From Parastagonospora avenae f. sp. tritici 18332-5 (Eukaryota > Ascomycota > Dothideomycetes > Pleosporales > Phaeosphaeriaceae), in contig JAFJTR010000004.1 of NCBI GenBank assembly GCA_022559985.1, positions 682,001 to 746,000 on the forward strand: 64,000 bases of DNA, given 5' to 3'. This document shows, piece by piece, positions 34,365 through 45,393 of this stretch. A program made the position numbers and the translations under genes. How positions within the stretch are numbered: the first letter of the stretch is position 1; each line of letters opens with the position of its first letter. The notes beneath the pieces are model-generated. The model did not search any database. It was not told the origin of the DNA and saw only the letters and a list, made by a program, of their open reading frames with translations.

Positions 34365-36779
34365 ATTGGCAACGAGTGGTGTTGGGTGGTAGCGATGGAA
34401 GTTGTTGATATTAATGACCAAGTACGATCGAAGATGCAGTAGTAACCGTAGCGAGAGAGTTACTTCTGATGTTCAGCGATGGAGATGTACTGTGGATGAG
34501 GGAAGCCAGAGGAGGCGAGGGCAAGGCGATATTAATACGCTCACTGTGGACATGCACCTATCCCGCAACCAGCCTCCAGGCTTAGGTCGATCCATTGCAT
34601 GGGCAACGGCAAGGTTGCATACGCCAAGGGCCATCAACCAAAGACGTCCATCCAAGTCGGCGGTCACCCTCGGCCTGCTCTCCATGTGGGTATTTCTCGT
34701 AACAGTGGGTCGCACGTTCAAGGATGGTTGAGGCTCGCTGGAAGAGGAAACCATAATGCAGGTCTAGTCTACATGCGATAGGCCAAACTCGTCCTAGATT
34801 GGCCAATTTCGTCCTAGCAACGGGGAAACTATGGCCTTGGAAGCCAATGGCCTGTCCGGATGTTGGCGGGCTGCATAAGGCTTGCTGGGATAGTGCGTGG
34901 TAAGCTGTTGGCGTGAATACGAAAACCTGCCTTCTTGATGCATCCCAGCCCGCGCTGGATGAATAAGACGGCTTCTTGCAGTGTCCCCCAGCCAGCGAAC
35001 CAAACTTTATCATCTGACGTGGGCAACTGTTGGGACAAGCATCTATTGCGCTGCAGTCTCTGAGATCAATGCCTAGCACTCGATTTTTTTTCGTGATGGT
35101 AAACAAGCTACCTAACAATAAACTTCTCTATCCGGCCACTTGAGGCATTTGCGCTTGGTGCAAAGCATGTGCCCACTGAGGACTGAGGTGTATGATGCAA
35201 TGTTACGAAGAGTCGACCGACCATGGTAAGGCTCCGGCGTGATTCGTGCACGGACTAAGGTCACCTCGTGTACTGCCGTGTATGGCAGGACGGTTGCAAG
35301 CCTGCAAAGCTTGTTCGTGGTTATTTCTGTACGACGTGTGACGATCACGGGGAACACCTTGGGCACCATGGAGTGGCATGGACTCACTCGACTTCATCAA
35401 GTGCCGCCGCATTCAGCATCGCCTGTCGCGAAGACCGAACCAAAATGCCGTTCGAGATTTTCTCGGGCCCAAAGAAGGGTTCTGTCTAGAAGCACGCGAC
35501 CGACCTCCCGGAACGTGAAGTGAACCGGTACAAAACCTCCCGAAGGCTGGTTCGGAGGCTTTTCCGTGCGCTGGTTGCTATCGCAATGGCGGGGCGCCAG
35601 ACGGTACGAACTGCAGCCTCGAAGTGCCTTCTTTGACCGGCGTGAGCGGCCGAGATAGTAAGCCATCACTAAACCGATCTCCTGCAGGCATATTTATCGA
35701 AAGACCAGGGTGTTCTGCACCCTGCTGTCGAGCACAACATGGTGGTGGTGGGAAAGTTGGCGCAGTTGGCGCATGGCGGCTGGGTTCGTGTCAACCGCTG
35801 GGAAACGTTCGCTTGCAAACTCTCGCACAGTACCCCGCCATGTCTCATGACATATTGCTTTCATCCTGCAGTGTCGCGCTCTTCGCGATGTTTTTTTCAT
35901 CTTACAAGATGGCGATCTACTCGTTGGGCTGACTGAAAAACTATCATAGCGCTTGCTTGTGTGCCTGCAGAAGCTGCCGAGAGCCGTCTTGAGGTAAGCA
36001 GATAGCGTCTTATCTCAGAGACGGTTTCTGGCGGGATGGAGCCTGCTGCAGTAAAATATCGACCGTCGCTGTTAGTGTTCGAATGGCTCCGCATGCATCC
36101 GACGAATAACGGCCGCCCAGAGTCGGTACCTGAAAATTCGAATTCCTCCTGTCCCCTGCATAAAGTTTCTGTCGTCAGCAAGACAGCGATCCATTCCCCG
36201 CGCTGCAATCGTGTGGTGGGTGTGCGGACCTGCTCAACGCAAAATATGCAACGCGTTGCCAGGTCGATCACCATTTCGCATCTTTGTGCTTCGTTTCAGA
36301 TCATCATTAGTATCTTGTTGAGCCACTACTTGTGCAATGTCGCCGTTTGCATTCATGACTTCCATAGCGCAACCACCGAACCATCAGCAAGCCAATGACG
36401 TCATCGCCAAAAACGCATGTCCAAGCTGCAAGGCTTCACAACAAACATTGTGCGCTCTGGAGGCCTGGGCGTCCGCTGGGCGAACGACTAGAAGCATATA
36501 GAATCGAGAGTCTGGGTTGTGGATCTTTGCATCGTCATGGCGCTTCGAAATATTGGAGGCGCCGCATTGGTTTGTCCTGCTATCGATAGTGCCTTGTTGT
36601 GCATACGAGACTGGGGTATCGTAGAGTGCGGTCAGCATCCCCAGCAAATGCCAGTCTTTGAGGTTTTCATCGCATCACCTCCACCGTCGGTCCATGTAAA
36701 TCTGGCTTCAGTTAAACGGACTTCCATTCGCGAACGGGAAGCGCTCCGCATTACAGAGCGCTGAGCGGTAGGGCACTGT
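34365..36779. other. 2.4-kb intergenic region
   Basis: No supported gene. Several short frames near 35.2-36.4 kb overlap on both strands without recognisable families. The left end is the promoter of the Pro-rich wall-protein gene. Confidence 0.45.
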
Positions 36780-38815
36780 TCAGCCATCATCGTCGCTGTC
36801 TGAGCCACTATCCCAGCCCTCATCGTATTCCTCTGCGAGAACTTGCAGCCCATTGCAGAGTGCTTCTCTTTCTTCGATCCCCACCAATCGCTTGACAATC
36901 TGCTCAACCGCACGTATCTGTCCCGCAACCGCGGTGCTCGTGGTGAGTCCAGCATGGACAGCGAGCTTGGTCGCTAGTCCCGAACCAACATCAAATATAG
37001 ATGTTGGATAGCTGTCGAGTAGCGGGAAAAGTATTGGCGCGGTGTATCTGGACAGATTAATCTAAGTTAGCGTCTCGTATATGAAGCAATAGCACGTGCG
37101 AGTGGTGCCACGCCACACTCGTATATGCCTTAGGTAGCATCGCTAGAAACCTGAATTGTGTCCGAGATCTCGTACTCGGAAAATCATCGAATCATGGAGG
37201 CTTGTGGCACTTACCTCTGCAATGTCGGTCCTTGATTGAACCTGTTGTGAGGGTCGCGCGCTTCGTTATCGTCAGTCAGATTCCAATCGCCCCGAGAGAC
37301 CTCCGCTCTGCCGAATATGTGTAACTTCTTGCCAGGCCTGGATGCGGTCCGGTAGTCTCTGGTGAAGACGTCGATATCGAAGCTGCCAAGCTCTTCATCA
37401 TCTTCGCTTGCTTGTCGCGACGTCATAGAGCCTGTCTTCTCGGCTTGTGCGATTTCCTTGGAGTAGTTTTCTGACAGCACTTCGGGATCTGCGATGCTCA
37501 TCTCGAATTTGGCTATCCGCCGCTTTCCGGTGCTGTTTATTGTATCTTCCAGGTCTTGAAGATTACCGCGACCGCCAATGGACGTCCTCAGTCGGGAGGA
37601 TATGGTCATGCTTTCTAGTCCAATAACTTGTAAAGCGCCAACATGCCATGGTGAAGTGGCATCAAGCAATAGGTAAGATGGTGTCTTGATCGGGCTGTTC
37701 GATATCGGTATGTATACTGATGACTGCTCGCCGAGTGTTTGCAGTGATTGGGAAGCGTTCACCATCTGTTGCAGTCTCCTCTCCTGCAGCATGTTAGACT
37801 CGTGTTCTGTACAGACAATTTTTCTAAACGTACCCTTCCAACTGCAGCATTCGCACCCTGATCACCCAAGCCCCAAGTCCATATGCTCATCTTGCCATAC
37901 TCGTCTCGTAGTCTTTCTATCCATCCCGATGCCCAACCGCCCCAGGCATCATCGACACCCGTAAAGATTTGCAGTCCCTGAATGCCATCGCACTCCTCGA
38001 CAAACGGCCGTAAGTCGCGATCGACTAGGTCGACCTCCCTTTCTAGCTTCTCGAACAATTCCTTGCCAACTTCCCACTTCTCAAATGGCATGAGGGTATC
38101 GTTGACATCAAACTCAGAGAGTTGAGCTATAGACTTTGGGTGGTAGAACACTCGGCTATAGTCCGACCAGTACCTGACAGAAGAGGTGTTCAGTGCTGGT
38201 GGTTCCAAGCCGTTATCGAGATGCTCCTGGTACGTCGAAGGTGGGATAGGTTGAGTGCGCTGGACAATGGGCTTTGAGGGCCACACTCCAGGTTGGTCAA
38301 GTATGCTTCGGTCATCTTCAGGTTCATACAGCGCATTGATCTTTCTCATGCTGCCAAAGGCGCCTTTCAGGTCATATATCAGCGCTCTCGGTGTAAACGT
38401 GTCGGATCCATCAGGAGCAATGCCGGGTCGAAAGAGGATGTCATGGTTGACAGGCGACTCAGCTTCTGGAGGATATGTGAAGTATGATTCCTGACTTCTA
38501 ATCAGCCAAACAGGTTACGAGGGATACCAAAATGATGGATGATTCCAAAATGGAGAATGTAGTCGAATTTTGTAGGATTAGGGACGCTATACGAGAGACA
38601 AGAGTGTGACCAAGCTAGAGTACGCGGCCACCCCACACCAATGTCAGCACCAAACATGCAGTAGCATCCTTCGTGATGGTAATTTTGAATGATGTAATAC
38701 TGCAGTGGTGGGCTATGATCGAGATCGAGGCAGTGCAACTCACCTGTGTGTTCCAGAAGTGCGTCCCAAGATAGTTGCTGCGCTCGCCGAATTGGAGGGT
38801 TACGATCTCGCGCAT
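36780..38815 (-). CDS. DML1: Tubulin-like DML1/Misato protein
   Basis: Four exons in minus order: 38815-38744, 38490-37834, 37783-37215 and 37047-36780, with introns of 253, 50 and 167 nt; 521 residues, normal for fungal DML1. It opens MREIVTLQFGERSNYLGTHF, the conserved Misato segment, and continues ESYFTYPPEAE, DTFTPRALIYDLKGAFGS, SRVFYHPKSI, GLQIFTGVDDAWGGWASGW and TSPWHVGALQVIGLESMT, ending with an acidic tail (SGSDSDDDG). DML1/Misato has two tubulin-related segments and is needed for mitochondrial DNA or mitochondrial distribution in yeast and spindle formation in flies. The start at 38815 is an ATG four codons after a TTG in the same frame. The first intron is unusually long for this window; the other junctions are unambiguous. 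Confidence 0.93.
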
Positions 38816-39182
38816 TGCGCCTCTCAATCGCTCGATAGTATTACAGCAGAGAATATTGCGAGGTTTAGTGGTTTATGTTTACATGGGTGTGAATGTAATC
38901 GAAGGTGCGTGGTGGGCGGACCAAAGCTTTTTGCCCCGCACGCAAGTGCGCGTTTGCGGGCAACTGTGATCACGTCGTGTCACAACTTAGAGGGCACGAA
39001 TCACTCTTGAATAATATCAGTAGCTTACACTCTGCCACTCCATATTATGGTTTTTATATAAGCTCGACTTTTTAGCCTAGTATCGGCGTCGTACCTATGC
39101 GAGTACCGATATAATTTTTCCGGTCCGCTTCGTTGTTTTCGGTATACAGGTTTTTTCGTCACATAGCGACGGATTCCCGACG
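38816..39182. other. Intergenic region, DML1 promoter side
   Basis: 367 bp between two minus-strand genes: DML1 promoter and GT2 3' flank. Nothing further seen. Confidence 0.45.
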
Positions 39183-40802
39183 TTAATTCTTAGTGATGAC
39201 ATAGAACCATTCATCCGGTGATACCATAGAGGTGAGCAAAGCATAGCCGTCGGCCATAGCAACCAGCGGTTGATACACAATTCCTTGTATCTGGTGTGTG
39301 AACATCTCCGCAAGAGACGCCCTTGCGTCCCAATCCTACGAAGCATCAAGTGAGCGTAATATTCGAACGAACGAAATTTGCGCTTACCTGTAAGGCGGTG
39401 AACCAGGCCGTGGTACCGAATCCCATTGCTAGACCCAATAGATTCAGGTCGTAAAGCCACTGCGGCTGTCGAACCGTCGAAGATTTCAGAAAGGACCACG
39501 AAGCTAAATAGCTTTCACAAGCGTTAACTTTGCCGCCAAGTCACAGAGGTAACTCACTACAGCGGCTGTAGCGCGAGCGCAGCTGTACGGAGTAATGTAA
39601 AATACCCCCACAGGTCACCCAATCTACGGATACCGGTGTACCAACGACGGCGCTGCCTCACAAAGTCTCCAACATTAGCTGGAGAAAGCTCTCTTGCTAT
39701 TGCCGGAATGAAACCAAAGCTGTACCCCATTTTCATTGCCTATCGATGAATTAAATTGATTGCATCCAAGCTAGTCGATTCCATTAACATACCTTGAGGC
39801 AGAAAGCATAATCTTCTGTCAGACTGTCATTATCCCATGTACAGGCATTCTCAACAGATCCACGGATGAGCAGGAATGACCCTCGGATTCCGACCGCAGC
39901 TCTATTGAGCCAACGTAGTCGCCATTGGACGTCGCCATAATCCCCTTGGATACGATGCACATCGCCGACGCCTGTAAAAACCGAAGACCAGTAGTCATTG
40001 CAGTTGAAATGAATGACACCCTTTCCAAGAATGTAAGCCTCAATGCCATGTGCAGAAAAGAAGCAACTTACTTGCCCCATGTCACAAGATTGCTTCGTGA
40101 TGAAATCCAAACAGGTATTGAGGCAATATTCATCGACTAAAGTCTCTTCGTCCAAATGAAGAACCCAGTCGTCTTCATCGAGATGCATGTTTATACGGAA
40201 CCACTCAAGATTCCGTGCTTTAAATTTAGCTTTAACAGGACGATACTCCGACGGCACTGCGTGTACCGAGACATGCTTCTTAAACATGCCATCGAAGTTA
40301 TGAGCATTTGCTGCTTCTGTCAGTACATGGAGTGAGATACGTTTATCTAGCTTCCGATACATGTCTTGTATCGTGGTGATAGATCGTTTGACAACCTTGA
40401 AGAAACATTAGTATGATGACCATCTTCACTAGACACAGTGCTCTAGTTACCTCTATCTGGTCACCCCGGGTTACGAGGCAGATGAGCAGTCGATTGAAAG
40501 ATCGCTTCGCGGGCTGCTTCGATAGCTGAAACGGTCTTAGGGGAAAGCAATATGCAAGGAACGGCATGACAGTAGAGGGGTTGGCTGGGCCTAGAAGGAC
40601 TGTATTGGATAATATTAGACAGCGTAATAATCACTACAATTTACAGTAGTGATAACTCACAAGTACAGAGTAAAGAACTCCATGTAACATGTATTGTGTC
40701 ATCGATGATGATGTAGCCACTTCTATGTTCGTGCCAAAACCGGCGCAGCACTAGACAGATTAACTTAGATACGTACCGCTTTTGGCCAAGAGCATTTACC
40801 AT
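39183..40802 (-). CDS. Membrane GT2-family glycosyltransferase (Egh-like, QxxRW type)
   Basis: Seven exons in minus order: 40802-40661, 40599-40451, 40395-40072, 40020-39793, 39739-39558, 39511-39388 and 39335-39183; introns of 46-61 nt; 433 residues. Motifs are in family order: RLLICLVTRGDQ (start of the donor-binding fold), acidic LDEETL at about 178-183, SLTEDYAF, and QRRRW at 310-314, the acceptor/processivity signature. Hydrophobic segments at both ends (TWSSLLCTFLLG; LLRTAALALQPLYYLAS; LNLLGLAMGFGTTAWF) place it in a membrane. Family members use nucleotide sugars to build beta-linked glycans; the sugar here is unknown. Another in-frame ATG at 40970 would add 56 residues. It heads a divergent pair with the GT62 gene and opens a four-gene carbohydrate block. 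Confidence 0.85.
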
Positions 40803-41454
40803 GGTACACGCAGCCAACAATGATTGGTATGATGACCCAATTGTACTGCACCAACTCAAAGACACGCCGCGTTCGCTTTTGTTCCCACATTGATGCACTT
40901 GTGTTTTTGTTCGATCAATAGCACGGTTGCAGTAGGCAGAAAAACAAGACAAATTGAATCCGAGAATCATGTGCGATGAGGCACAGGTGGCTGTCCAGTT
41001 ATCTCTTATAAATCGATTAGGCAGCCTTCATGCCAGCAACGGATTGTAATTCATTCCACTGTCAGCAAAGACGTTATGGCAACGTAAATGAAGACCCGCA
41101 ACGATCTCATTAACGTGGGGAGGATTCCCGGCATTTCTGTGGTCAGATACCAAGCTGAAGAATCAGCTCTTCAGAGCTGCTTCTCAAGGACAGGGTTTTG
41201 CTCAAATTTACTTCGGATCGCCGTGATTAGGTTCTAGGCTAAGTTTCGTCTCATGCGCATATCTTCACAAGCAGCTTAGAGCTTGGTCGCGATTATCGGT
41301 ATATGCATAACCACATTGACTGAACATCGCCCACGATACATTAGCATAGGCCGAATGGCTACATGTTGCATGCCGTATCTTGGTCTACGTATTCTATCAC
41401 GGTTCTCGTGTTCTCTTTGGGCTCCAGTTCTTTTCTTTGCCCCCAGCTACGACT
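40803..41454. promoter_or_regulatory. Divergent promoter region, GT2 / GT62
   Basis: 652 bp between start codons (484 bp if the GT2 starts at 40970). No defined element is claimed. Confidence 0.45.
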
Positions 41455-42559
41455 ATGTCACTCAAGCTTGTTCTCGTCAACGTGTGCTTTGCATTCTTAT
41501 CGCATCTATTGCTCAAAACGGTAGGTCGTGTCAAAGTTGTATGCTACAATCTAATTTCAAGCACAGGAGTCTCCCCAGACAAATCGGTACAGCGAGAGGG
41601 TGCTTTTCTGTACTCCTTTGAGAGATGCGGAAGTACACTTACCTAAATTCTTCTCGGGCCTCTACAATCTTTCCTATCCCCACGAACTCGTAGATATCGC
41701 ATTCTTAGTGTCGGAGTCCAAAGACCAGACCACCTCGGCACTTGCATCTCATATAAACACACTCCAGGGGAGTGCCGATAAGAATGTGCCGTACAACTCT
41801 GTGACCGTCTTTTACAAGGATTTTCGTCAAGTCGTGTCTCAAGACGCAAAAAGTCGCCATGGTTTCGCGGCTCAACCGGAAAGACGGAAGAGGCTGGCTA
41901 AAGCGAGAAATTGGCTTTGGTCAGCGTCACTGCGCCCGCACCATGCATGGGTCTACTGGCAGGATGTGGACGTTGAGAGAGTTCCAGCAACGATCTTCGA
42001 AGATCTAATGAAACACAACAGCGATGTCATTGTTCCAAGTACGTAATATGCTAAGCGATGCTGGACGCTGGGACGTGATTGAAACTGACTTTGTAAGCAT
42101 AGGTGTGTGGATGACCCACCCGGAATTTGGCGATTTCCCGTACGACCTCAATTCTTGGATTGAGTCTGATCAAGGAAGAGCAGTTTCTGCAGCTTTGGCA
42201 GAAGATACAGTCATTTTCGAGGGATATCCTGAACTTGAAACCAATCGCACATATCTCGCGAACTTACGTCACGATGGAGGAAACCCTATGGAGCAAGTGG
42301 AGATCGATGCTGTTGGAGGAGTAAGCATACTTGCCAAGTCCGAGGTATTTCGGGCTGGATGTCACTTCCCCGCTTTCAGCTTTCAAAATCAAGTTGAGAC
42401 TGAGGCATTTGGCAAGGTATGTTTTGCCCAGATTCAATCCAAAAATGCCAATATGATTGCAGCTTATAAGAATGACTATAGATGGCAAAGGCCATGGGCT
42501 TTCAGGTCATAGGACTACCCCATTACACTGTTTGGCATGCATACGAGGAAGGGCTTTAA
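41455..42559 (+). CDS. Anp1/Mnn9/Van1-family mannosyltransferase (GT62-like)
   Basis: Four exons: 41455-41520, 41567-42038, 42103-42416 and 42482-42559; introns of 46, 64 and 65 nt; 309 residues. Anp1-family enzymes extend alpha-1,6-mannan from GDP-mannose in the Golgi. Residues 1-21 (MSLKLVLVNVCFAFLSHLLLK) form a signal anchor. The catalytic region shows VLFCTPLRDA, the metal-binding DVDVERVP (Asp155 and Asp157), YDLNSWIES, DTVIFEGYPE, EIDAVGGVSILAK and CHFPAFSFQNQ...ETEAFGK, and ends VIGLPHYTVWHAYEEGL, all in the family order. The last exon is needed for the conserved LPHYTVWHAYE ending; without splicing the frame would end at 42512 with unrelated residues. The N-terminal stem is short for the family. 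It is divergent from GT2 and convergent with the GT32 gene, whose stop is 103 bp away. Confidence 0.9.
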
Positions 42560-42662
42560 AATCGCGAACCGCATGGCCCACGTATGCTATATGGTTATAT
42601 ACCGCGATTCTTTTGTACATACGCTGCATATACGATCTACAAAGATTTGCCCATGGTGAAAC

Positions 42663-43670
42663 TTAAGTAACGTAGAACTCTTCCACCGGAAACTTGTGAG
42701 GATGGCTAGGGACCCAGCTCGACATCCACTTGTGAATGGAAAGCACGTCTCCAATAAAGTGTAGATGCCTGTGCCAAGGCGCGGCGCTCGAAAAAGAGTT
42801 GACCGGTAGGATAAGCACATCCGCGATAAGAACGGGTGCCGTGATGTTGGTAAGCTCGTTCCCGTTCAACTTTAAGCCAATATCCTCAAATATATAGTCG
42901 AACACAGCACTCGTGAAGACACGAGGCCCGGTGAGAGTGATGACGTCGTGGAAAAATAGCTTAGGAACTCCATTCTCGGAGGCATGTTCTTCTAAGAACC
43001 GAGACATGTTTTCAATAACATGATCAACAGCTCTGCGGAGTATTGGATGGTTCGGTTTCGTCAGGATCGTGAATTGTGCGAATTGCACAGTCCAGGGCAG
43101 ATCCTTCCATAGTGGTAAGCCTACTCTCTTGTCTTGTTCAATTCCGACAACGATGTTGGTACGACCACGAAACTTCGGTGGCACCCATTGATCAATGGGT
43201 ACCACGGGCTCCGTGTCTTTATCCGTATAGACTCCCCCTTCCTTGAGAAGTAACAAGTACCTGAGGAAATCAGATCGAACTATCCAGTCTTCTTGAATGA
43301 GCTTGTATGTTTTCCGTATAGCTTCGTCGTCATCGAATTTTGTCTGGACAAATTCGTCTCCTCTGGTCTTATTCAAACTGTCGTAATGGTAGCTGGGATT
43401 AAGCGACTTCCACTTTGCTGAAAACCGGTCCAGTTCAGTGATACTTTCGATATCACCCTCAGGATCATCATTCCAAATTTGCCATATTTTGGTGGGAACT
43501 TCTCAGGTCAGCCAAAGCTCCAGACAACAAAAATGCCCCTTACAATGTGAATCGTATTTTTCCAGAGGGAGGCTTGGAGACCGTACGAGACTCTGAAGTT
43601 TGATGTCACTCCAGTACATCGCCAATGGCACGCTAGCGAGCAGAATGATCCAGAAAGTATGTGAAGTCAT
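42663..43670 (-). CDS. OCH1-like glycosyltransferase with DXD motif (GT32)
   Basis: Two exons in minus order: 43670-43544 and 43498-42663, with a 45-nt phase-1 intron; 320 residues. Residues 1-20 (MTSHTFWIILLASVPLAMYW) are a type II signal anchor. After a short stem comes HFPTKIWQIWNDDP, the hallmark opening of OCH1-type enzymes, then FLRYLLLLKEGGVYTDKDTEP with the DXD metal site at Asp135 and Asp137. ILTKPNHPILRRAVDHV, VITLTGPRVFTSAVFDY and HRHLHFIGDVLSIHKW follow. Family members transfer mannose (OCH1) or other hexoses in the Golgi; the substrate here cannot be read. It starts 643 bp from the divergent methyltransferase gene and is convergent with the GT62 gene. Confidence 0.9.
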
Positions 43671-44313
43671 AACGTTGCAATCTCGATCTCATGGAGCACA
43701 ATGAAAGCGCCGGTATGTGTATCTGAGTACAGGATTGCACCCTCTAATCGTACGCGGCAATTCAAATACTTTTCCTTCCCTAGACGGCTGCGATGGTATG
43801 ACAAACTGCCGAATGAGTCTTCCTGGCGAGATGCATTGAAAATGTTTCAACAAGATCTCGCAGCCGTCAGATTGTGTAAAGCATAATCACGGAGCTTCTG
43901 GGGACGTACGTGTTCTGCGAGAATCTTAGTCGTGAACAAAAACGTCTCTATTCAATTGAAGATTGCGCAATCCATTTGTGCTGTCTCACGTCTTCCAAGT
44001 TGCGGCCATATGTCGCATGGCCTGGAGGAGTAATCGAGGGCGAATAGATGAAACTCCTACGTCGATCCTGTGTGCGGTTGAGGCGCTGACGTATCTGTAA
44101 CAACAAGCTTCTCATTTCCAGAAAAGAGCCTAGTTCTGAATCAGCTCTTAAGATCTGATCTCGAACGCTTGGCGCTTGGCGCCGTTCCCGGAAGCTTTCG
44201 GGCCTGTTCGTTATCACTTAGCGGCAAATGGGAGTTTTGCAGATAAATAATAGATTGGCTTAGTAGTCTCTGTCCCAAATGTCATTGTTGAGACACGTTC
44301 AATCCTTCCCGTT
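43671..44313. promoter_or_regulatory. Divergent promoter region, GT32 / methyltransferase
   Basis: 643 bp between start codons at 43670 (minus) and 44314 (plus). Frames of 61 codons (plus) and 89 codons (minus) here have no recognised family and are not called. Confidence 0.4.
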
Positions 44314-45393
44314 ATGTTTTGGACTGCGACTACGGGTATTCTTGCCTCAGCACTAATGTACCACTGTTGGCACTTGCCCGAAGTTTACAGGCTGGAGAGA
44401 ATCGCAATGTCGGAGCGAAATTGGAAGGGTTCGATTTCCCGTCGTATGGAATACATGTCAGAGATGAAGAATGAGTCCACAGTACTGTAGGTTGATCCGG
44501 TCAACAAGTCATCGCCGCATTGTTGAAATGACAAAACAGTTTTCCAAACCCCAAAGACGGTACCTGGAAGCAACGGCAACTCCCATACACTGCCTGGGAC
44601 TTCTTCCCTCCTGCTTACGGTTGTCCATTCGAAATGGAACGTGTGGGTAGTTTTGGAGACGGCGGCAAATGGATTTGCGGTATGTCCCAATACGCGGCCT
44701 TCGAGGAGCGACCACTTGTAGTGTACAGTTTTGGGGTCGATGAAGACTCGTCTTTTGAGGCGGAACTTGTTGATAGAACATCAGCATATGTTTATGCCTT
44801 CGACTATACAGTGGATGACATGGGTCCTGAAATCACAAATGGGTCCAAGACGAACGTCAAATTCAGCAAAATTGGTCTCGGTGGTTCTGATCAGACAGTC
44901 GACGGCAATCGATTCATGACTTTGCCATCCATCATGTCAGAACTAGGGCATGATTACGTTGATATATTAAAGATGGACGTTGAAGGCGCCGAATTCGATG
45001 CATTGGACGTCTTGATGGAAACGTACAACGGATCTAGCCTCCCGTTTGGGCAGCTCATGATCGAGTTCCATCTTTGGGCTGCCCCTCAAAATATACGGGA
45101 TTTGGTGGCATGGTGGGAGAGGTTGGAGAATTTTGGCCTACGTCCCGTGGCGCAGGAGTCAAATCCTTTGGGCGTCATCCTTGGACCTGGATATCCATGC
45201 TGTTATGAGGTAAAAAACTACCGAAGTACTGGGAAACATATTCTAACAAAGGGAAGTATGTCCTTATCAACACTCGAGATGACAAGAACGTTTTGCAGTT
45301 ATAGGAGAGATTGGACTCGTGCGAACCCGACAGTCATTCGCCCGAACACCGAAACCCCTTCCATGGCAGACAAACTCTCTATTGTATTCATGA
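44314..45393 (+). CDS. Membrane-anchored METTL24/FkbM-type methyltransferase
   Basis: Three exons: 44314-44486, 44540-45255 and 45299-45393; introns of 53 and 43 nt; 327 residues. The first splice joins KNESTVL to FPNPKDGTWKQ; without it the frame stops at once. Residues 1-20 (MFWTATTGILASALMYHC) form a signal anchor, placing the enzyme in the secretory pathway. Family landmarks: CPFEMERVGSFGDGGKWICG, VYSFGVDEDSSFE (SAM-binding glycine region), DYVDILKMDVEGAEFDAL and LMIEFHLWA. METTL24 and FkbM relatives are predicted SAM-dependent methyltransferases; FkbM-type enzymes O-methylate hydroxyls, including sugars. Substrate unknown. The last exon is uncertain: unspliced, the frame runs on to 45527 with a poorly protein-like tail. 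The next-door glycosyltransferases suggest a glycan substrate. Confidence 0.82.
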
